From CAZYWA01 sp964650975 [NCBI: uncultured bacterium] (GTDB taxonomy: Bacteria; JADJOY01), in NCBI GenBank assembly GCA_964650975.1, contig CAZYWA010000097.1, positions 1 through 18,988 of the forward strand: 18,988 bases of DNA, in the 5' to 3' direction. Below the pieces are notes generated by a model. It did no database searches. It had not been told where the DNA came from and worked only from the letters and a program-made list of their open reading frames with translations. Positions 15,313 to 18,988 of this stretch are shown here, piece after piece. The translations under genes were made by a program, and so were the position numbers. The stretch's first letter is position 1. Each line of letters opens with the position of its first letter.

Positions 15313-15378
15313 TAGAAGCTTAAGATTCTACTCATGTTAGAAGCGATTGCTTCTGTTTCAATGGAAGCGTAAGCTTCT
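15313..15378 (+). promoter_or_regulatory. Three spaced operator-like inverted repeats
   Basis: Three palindromes of the form AGAAGC-N4-GCTTCT precede the XRE-hydrolase gene: TAGAAGCTTAAGATTCTA (15313-15330, imperfect), AGAAGCGATTGCTTCT (15339-15354, perfect) and GGAAGCGTAAGCTTCT (15363-15378, one mismatch). Their centres are 25 and 24 bp apart. The last ends 7 bases before the ATG, where a ribosome-binding site would lie. They are best explained as cooperative binding sites, perhaps for the adjacent XRE-domain protein itself. The identity of the binding protein is inferred. Confidence 0.7.
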
Positions 15379-15385
15379 ATTCATC

Positions 15386-17284
15386 ATGGCGAAACGTCGC
15401 AAGCCCAACGAGGCATCGAAGGCACGCGCCGGGCGTGGCGACGGCGCTCCACCGACGCGCAGCCGTTCCACGTCGCGCAGCCGGAGCCCGCTGCCGGCGC
15501 GTCGTGAAGGGGCTTCGCAGCCAGCGCCGGCCGCCCCGAGCGGCTCCTCGCCGTCGGCGCCACGCGCTCCGGCGAGTGCGTTCGGCAAGTACTTGCGCGA
15601 GCGTCGTCGCGCGGCGGGGTTGAGCCTCGAGGAGCTGGCCAAGCTGGTGGGTGTCTCGTACGAGTTCCTGGGGCAGGTGGAGCGCGGCGTGCGCCCCGCG
15701 ATCCGTCGCGAGCGCTGGCCCGCGCTGGCAGCGGCGATACCGGGAGTCACGGTCGACGAGCTCGAGCGGCGCTCCGCGGAATCACGGCCGGTCGCGATCG
15801 ACGTGAGCGAGGCGCCTCAGGCCTACGAGGAGCTGGCGCTCTTGCTCTCGCGGCGCATCCGCGGCGAGGACCTCGATCGCGCGCAGCTGGCGGAGATCGT
15901 CGAGCTTCTGCAGGCGGGCGCGGGCGCCGCGGTGCGTGCTCACGGCCGCGTGCTCGACGCCTCGGGGGCGCCCCTCGGCGGCACCGTGTACATCTATCGT
16001 TTGGCGCCCGAGCCGGGCTTCTTCCTGAGCGTCGGCGACAAGAAGGACGCCGGCACGCTTTCGGGACCGCTCTACGGCCGCGTGGCGCACGACACCGGCA
16101 AGACCGCCGACCTCTTGCCCGCCGGCGATCCGCGCGGCGCCGGATTCTTCGATCTGCCGGGGGGGCTGGTGCCCGGCGAGTATTTCCTGCACGTCCACCA
16201 CGACGGACGCGAGGAGTGGGCGTGGCCGTTCACGGTCACGGACGGAAGGCTCGCGCAGGATGTGCGGGTCGGCGGTCCGGCGTCGGGCTCCTCGAGCACG
16301 ACCATACCACCGCTGCCTCCGCCGCCTTTGCCCGATACGGCACCGCCGGTCACGTCGATCGACCGGCAATTCACCGCCGGCACGTTCACCGCGTCGTTTT
16401 CCTACTACGGACTGGGCGGCGCACCGATCGACCGCATCCAGCGGGACCTGCAACGGTTTCGCCTCGCCGGCTTCAGTCACGCGCGGGTGTGGACCGAGTG
16501 GGAGCGGCCGTCGGCCGCCGGGCGCATCCTGAACCGCGACGGCAGCCCGATCGCCGATCAGGTCGCCAAACTGGAAAAGGCGCTCGATTTCGCGGTGTCG
16601 CTGGGCATGACGTTCGACCTGACGATGGCCGCCGGGAAGTACGATCGCACCAAGCGCAGCGGCGAGGGCGAGAGCGGCTACGACATCGGCCCCCACAAGA
16701 AGGCACTCACGTTCCTGCTCTCGCACTTCAAGGGGCACGCGGGGATCGGGCTGGTCGACGCCGGCAACGAGTGCAACGAGCGCGGTCCGGGCGGCTCGGG
16801 GGATCCGCAGTACGGCCACGTGTCGCCGGGCCGCGCCAAGGAACTGCTCGACGTGGCACGCGTCGCCGATCCTGCGCGCCGCGTGTCGTTCTCGATCACC
16901 GGCGATCCCGAGACCTGCATCGAGGAGTACCAGAAGATCCAGGAGCGTGGTGCGGTGCTGCCGATCTTCCTGCCGCATTTCCCGCGCGACAAAGGCTGGG
17001 GCGCCAACGAAGGCGCGCGCGCCAAGACGCTGCGCGGTGGGCTCGGCGGCGCGGTGCTGGTGCACGATCAGGAGCCGGCGCGCCGCAACTATCCGACCCC
17101 CGGGCAGGGGATGTGGCCGGTGAGCGAGTTCGAGAATTCGTTCCGCAGCTCGCGCGCGAACGGCTCGGTGGGATGCTGCTTCCACACCGGTGCCTGTTTC
17201 GATCTCACGTCGCGCGACGGCTGGGACCAGCTCGACGACGTCGAGCGCCAGGTGGTCGCGCACCTCGCCGAGTGGATCCGCTGA
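15386..17284 (+). CDS. XRE-family HTH fused to a beta domain and a glycoside-hydrolase-like barrel
   Basis: The 632-residue product has no signal peptide. Residues 1-64 are basic and Ser/Arg/Pro-rich, probably disordered. Residues 65-130 are an XRE-type helix-turn-helix (FGKYLRERRRAAGLSLEELAKLVGVSYEFLGQVERGVRP). A helical linker follows to about 180. Residues 181-296 look like an intradiol-dioxygenase/carboxypeptidase-regulatory-like beta domain (VRAHGRVLDASGAPLGGTVYIYRL ... LVPGEYFLHVHHDG). A Pro-rich linker (297-322) leads to a domain at 330-632 resembling a clan-A type glycosidase barrel: RLAGFSHARVWTEWERP, DAGNECNERG with N461-E462 as the likely acid/base pair, and MWPVSEFENS with E581 as a candidate nucleophile. 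The protein may be a cytoplasmic sugar-responsive regulator; this is inference. The ATG at 15386 is chosen because the upstream TTG at 15347 reads through the operators. No ribosome-binding site is visible. Confidence 0.85.
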   Translation: MAKRRKPNEASKARAGRGDGAPPTRSRSTSRSRSPLPARREGASQPAPAAPSGSSPSAPRAPASAFGKYLRERRRAAGLSLEELAKLVGVSYEFLGQVERGVRPAIRRERWPALAAAIPGVTVDELERRSAESRPVAIDVSEAPQAYEELALLLSRRIRGEDLDRAQLAEIVELLQAGAGAAVRAHGRVLDASGAPLGGTVYIYRLAPEPGFFLSVGDKKDAGTLSGPLYGRVAHDTGKTADLLPAGDPRGAGFFDLPGGLVPGEYFLHVHHDGREEWAWPFTVTDGRLAQDVRVGGPASGSSSTTIPPLPPPPLPDTAPPVTSIDRQFTAGTFTASFSYYGLGGAPIDRIQRDLQRFRLAGFSHARVWTEWERPSAAGRILNRDGSPIADQVAKLEKALDFAVSLGMTFDLTMAAGKYDRTKRSGEGESGYDIGPHKKALTFLLSHFKGHAGIGLVDAGNECNERGPGGSGDPQYGHVSPGRAKELLDVARVADPARRVSFSITGDPETCIEEYQKIQERGAVLPIFLPHFPRDKGWGANEGARAKTLRGGLGGAVLVHDQEPARRNYPTPGQGMWPVSEFENSFRSSRANGSVGCCFHTGACFDLTSRDGWDQLDDVERQVVAHLAEWIR

Positions 17285-17547
17285 GCGACGGTCGGGTGGT
17301 GTTGCAGTTTGCCGATCTTAGGCATCGTGCGCCGGCCGTCCGGTGGCCGTGCTCTGGCACGGCTCGGCCACGATCGAGACTCGATCGTACGCTCGCCTCG
17401 CCTGCATTCGCCCGCGCGATTGGGGCTCACGGCCCGCGAGTGTCCCCGATGGGCGCGGGCTCGAGCGCCCTCGCACAGCCACCGGCCGTCCGTCGCCCGA
17501 GCCGGTCCATGTGCGCAAGGTGAGACACTACCAACGGTCAGCAGGGA
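17285..17547. other. Intergenic region with a hairpin
   Basis: No gene is supported here. A perfect 7-bp stem (GCCGTGC at 17346-17352, loop TCTG, GCACGGC at 17357-17363) lies 61 bases after the XRE-hydrolase stop and may terminate that transcript. Open frames on both strands are composition artefacts. Confidence 0.45.
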
Positions 17548-17575
17548 TTGACGCGATTCGAGCGCGCGCGACATA
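17548..17575 (+). promoter_or_regulatory. Probable sigma-70-type promoter of the tRNA gene
   Basis: TTGACG (17548-17553) and CATAGT (17570-17575) are separated by 16 bases. Transcription would start a few bases downstream, just before the tRNA 5' end at 17591. Confidence 0.5.
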
Positions 17576-17590
17576 GTGCGCGGCTGCTAC

Positions 17591-17677
17591 GCCGAGGTGG
17601 CGGAACTGGTAGACGCGCTAGGTTCAGGACCTAGTAGGCGAAAGCCTGTAGGGGTTCGAGTCCCCTCCTCGGCACCA
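17591..17677 (+). tRNA. tRNA-Leu (anticodon CAG)
   Basis: The 87-nt gene folds as a class II tRNA. The acceptor stem is GCCGAGG/CCTCGGC with discriminator A and an encoded CCA. The anticodon arm CTAGG-TTCAGGA-CCTAG gives anticodon CAG, which reads CUG. The long variable arm is AGGCGAAAGCCT-like, and the T arm is AGGGG-TTCGAGT-CCCCT. CUG is expected to be a heavily used leucine codon in this GC-rich genome. Confidence 0.97.
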
Positions 17678-17681
17678 TGTT

Positions 17682-17783
17682 TCTTCGGGGGGCTTTTCAA
17701 GCCCCCGCCCCGAGCGAGTCTGCGGGGGCTTCCGAAGCCCCCGCACCCCAACGGGTGCGATTTTTTCGGAGGCCCACCCCCGG
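17682..17783 (+). repeat. C/G-rich repeat family 2, copy B, with intrinsic terminator
   Basis: Directly after the tRNA are two related hairpins: GGGGGCTT/AAGCCCCC (17688-17706) and TGCGGGGGCTT/AAGCCCCCGCA (17721-17745). Then GCACCC-CAAC-GGGTGC (17743-17758) is followed by GATTTTTT, a proper intrinsic terminator that overlaps and competes with the second hairpin. The tail GTGCGATTTTT ... GGCCCACCCCCG matches the element at 1945-1972. Confidence 0.75.
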
Positions 17784-17839
17784 AGGCACGGGGCCGATGG
17801 CCCCTGCGGCAACGCGCCGACCGGCGACGCGAGTGCGGG

Positions 17840-17900
17840 ATCGATCGGCTGGAGGGCTGCGGTCCCTCGCAGCCGCAGCGTCACACATCTCGATCGATCG
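17840..17900 (+). repeat. REP-like palindrome family 1, single unit
   Basis: The core at 17851-17880 is identical to the unit at 3748-3777 and has an intact 7-bp stem. It is flanked on both sides by ATCGATCG-type sequence (17840-17847 and 17891-17900). It lies in the gap between the tRNA terminator and the small zinc-ribbon-like gene. Confidence 0.85.
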
Positions 17901-17982
17901 AGCTCTCCGTTCCGCCGACGTTGCCTTGCCGCGCGACCAGCCCTAATTTTGGCGGGAGGTTCCGTCACGGGGAGATCGAGAC

Positions 17983-18174
17983 ATGGAGTCGACTGGGTTG
18001 GTCTATCAAAGCGGCGAGGTGTGCACGTTCACCGACTACTACACCGGGATGTGCGAGCAGAAGCATCAAGCCGCCGGGACGTTCAAGACGGACGACGTGC
18101 TCCCGCCCTGTCCGTCGTGCGGTGGTCCGATGGAATGGATATCGACCGAGGGAACAGGGACGGAGACGCGGTAG
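17983..18174 (+). CDS. Small zinc-ribbon-like protein
   Basis: The 63-residue product contains four cysteines, C14, C24, C43 and C46, with the last two in PPCPSCGGPMEW. This is typical of one half of a zinc ribbon. The N-terminal YQSGEVCTFTDYYTGMC supplies a more widely spaced first pair. The protein resembles short YjzC-like or rubredoxin-like families in which a TG/SG-containing start is followed by a CPxCGG knuckle and a Trp. It probably binds one zinc ion; no partner or function can be given. The ATG is preceded by GGGGAG 8 nt upstream. The gene converges closely with the beta-helix gene, with 33 bases between stops. Confidence 0.7.
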   Translation: MESTGLVYQSGEVCTFTDYYTGMCEQKHQAAGTFKTDDVLPPCPSCGGPMEWISTEGTGTETR

Positions 18175-18207
18175 CTACGCCGCGCGCTGAGCGCCGTATG
18201 GATGGAC

Positions 18208-18988
18208 TCAGGCGCCGGTCATGGCCTTGGTCCAGTGCGTGAGATCACCGCTTTCGAAGTCGTCGGCGAAGATCGGCGGGGGCTCGCAGGCGTCGCCGAC
18301 GCCGTTGCCGTCGGAGTCTTCCTGGCCGGCGTTCGGGGTGTCGGGGCAGTTGTCGCAATCGTCGGCGACGCCGTCGCCGTCGCGATCGGGGCCCGAGCAG
18401 TCGGCCTCGAAGGCGCCACGATCGCAGACCGCGATGCCGTTCCCGTCGCCGTCCTGCGGCCGCGACACACCGCGCTGATCGGTCGCCGAGCAGAGCGCCG
18501 CGTCGAGTGAATCGATCGCTGCGCTGCCTTGCAGCAAGCCCACCGTCAGCGTCGGCCCACCGTGATCGGCGAGCGGGCCGAGGCGCGCGTCCGGAACGCT
18601 CACGAGATCGCTCGGCTGATCGAAGTGGCAGGTGTCGCCGGGGCTCTCGAGGTTGCCGCCGCCGCTAGCGAACACCGCGAGGGCGTCGCTCGAGCAATCT
18701 CCGTCCACGATCGATCCCGAGATCGAAAGGTTCGCGGTGCTCCCGTCGCCGAAGAACGAAATCGCATGGTTGCCGTTTGGACCGACATTGCGCGCGATGG
18801 TCGAGTTCTCGATCGTCAGATCGAGTGCGTCGGGCCCGTCGAGCCAAAAGCATGCCCGGCCTCGTATGGAGCGTCGCCATCGAGGATCGTGTTGTCGCTG
18901 ATGGTCGAGTCCTCGATCGTGATCGCGGCGGCGTTGCCGTAGTAGGCCGAGATCGCCGTGCAACCCGGCGCCGCATTCCGGGCGATCG
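18208..18988 (-). pseudogene. Beta-helix surface protein with TSP3-like calcium repeats, frameshifted and 5'-truncated by the window
   Basis: The C-terminal frame has right-handed beta-helix turns (LTIENSTIARNVG, ANLSISGSIVDGD), then RLGPLADHGGPTLTVGLLQGSAAIDS, typical of choice-of-anchor Q / CSLREA-type exported proteins. Two acidic thrombospondin-type-3-like repeats follow (DRDGDGVADDCDNCPDT and DSDGNGVGDAC, about 18283-18387), expected to bind calcium. The tail IFADDFESGDLTHW matches the FESGD-type C-terminus common on secreted proteins. Upstream of about 18850 the homologous reading is in another frame (IARNAAPGCTAISAYYGNAAAITIEDSTISDNTI ... EAGHAFG), which meets a stop shortly after. Adding one base in the A-run at 18846-18849 joins the two frames. 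The cause may be a real mutation or a homopolymer sequencing error. The N-terminus and signal peptide lie beyond the window. Confidence 0.78.

Noticed and set aside
17591-17783. tRNA 3' end as an integration (att) site with the following repeats as a mobile-element boundary
   Set aside because: No integrase gene and no direct repeat of the tRNA 3' end were found in the window; the hairpins are better explained as terminators.
17983-18242. Alternative plus-strand frame at 17949-18242 overlapping the zinc-ribbon gene
   Set aside because: It lacks a ribosome-binding site and recognisable motifs, whereas the 63-residue frame has a good site and a CPxCGG knuckle.

Overview
The window is uniformly GC-rich with strong G/C bias at third codon positions. 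It carries a PilZ-Ser/Thr kinase-receiver fusion, lipoproteins, VIT/VWA proteins, a thrombospondin-type-3 beta-helix surface protein and a glycine-rich RRM protein. This mix suggests a myxobacterium-like member of the former Deltaproteobacteria (Myxococcota or a related uncultured lineage). That is an inference from gene content; there is no rRNA to confirm it.

Layout. 1-363: the 5' end of an unknown minus-strand gene, then a divergent intergenic region. 364-1899: a B12-binding radical SAM enzyme, converging on (2038-3663, minus) a PilZ-kinase-receiver protein. 3902-4874: a YbjQ-family protein and a Cys/His-rich membrane protein. 4999-7397 (minus): a DUF4105-like permuted papain-fold protein and a lipoprotein, divergent from 7628-11154 (plus): two exported von Willebrand A proteins. 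11333-11809: a META-domain protein. 11888-14569: a short leader ORF coupled to an aldehyde dehydrogenase, then a small dimeric alpha/beta-barrel protein and a DUF998-like membrane protein. 14631-15050 (minus): an RRM protein. 15386-17284: an XRE-type DNA-binding domain fused to a beta domain and a glycoside-hydrolase-like barrel, preceded by three operator-like palindromes. 17591-17677: tRNA-Leu(CAG). 17983-18174: a small zinc-ribbon-like protein. 18208-18988 (minus): a frameshifted beta-helix surface protein cut by the window edge.

Two dispersed repeat families run through the window. The first is an approximately 30-nt REP-like palindrome with at least eight copies, mostly intergenic. Its stem positions covary between copies, so it looks like a selected hairpin. 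One inverted pair lies in frame inside the DUF4105-like gene. The second family is a C/G-rich, terminator-like element after the radical SAM gene and after the tRNA.

The strongest candidates for something undescribed are the cytoplasmic XRE-hydrolase fusion with its triple operator, the in-frame insertion of the palindromic element, the kinase ending in a receiver that lacks its phospho-acceptor Asp, and the possible AUU start of the RRM gene.
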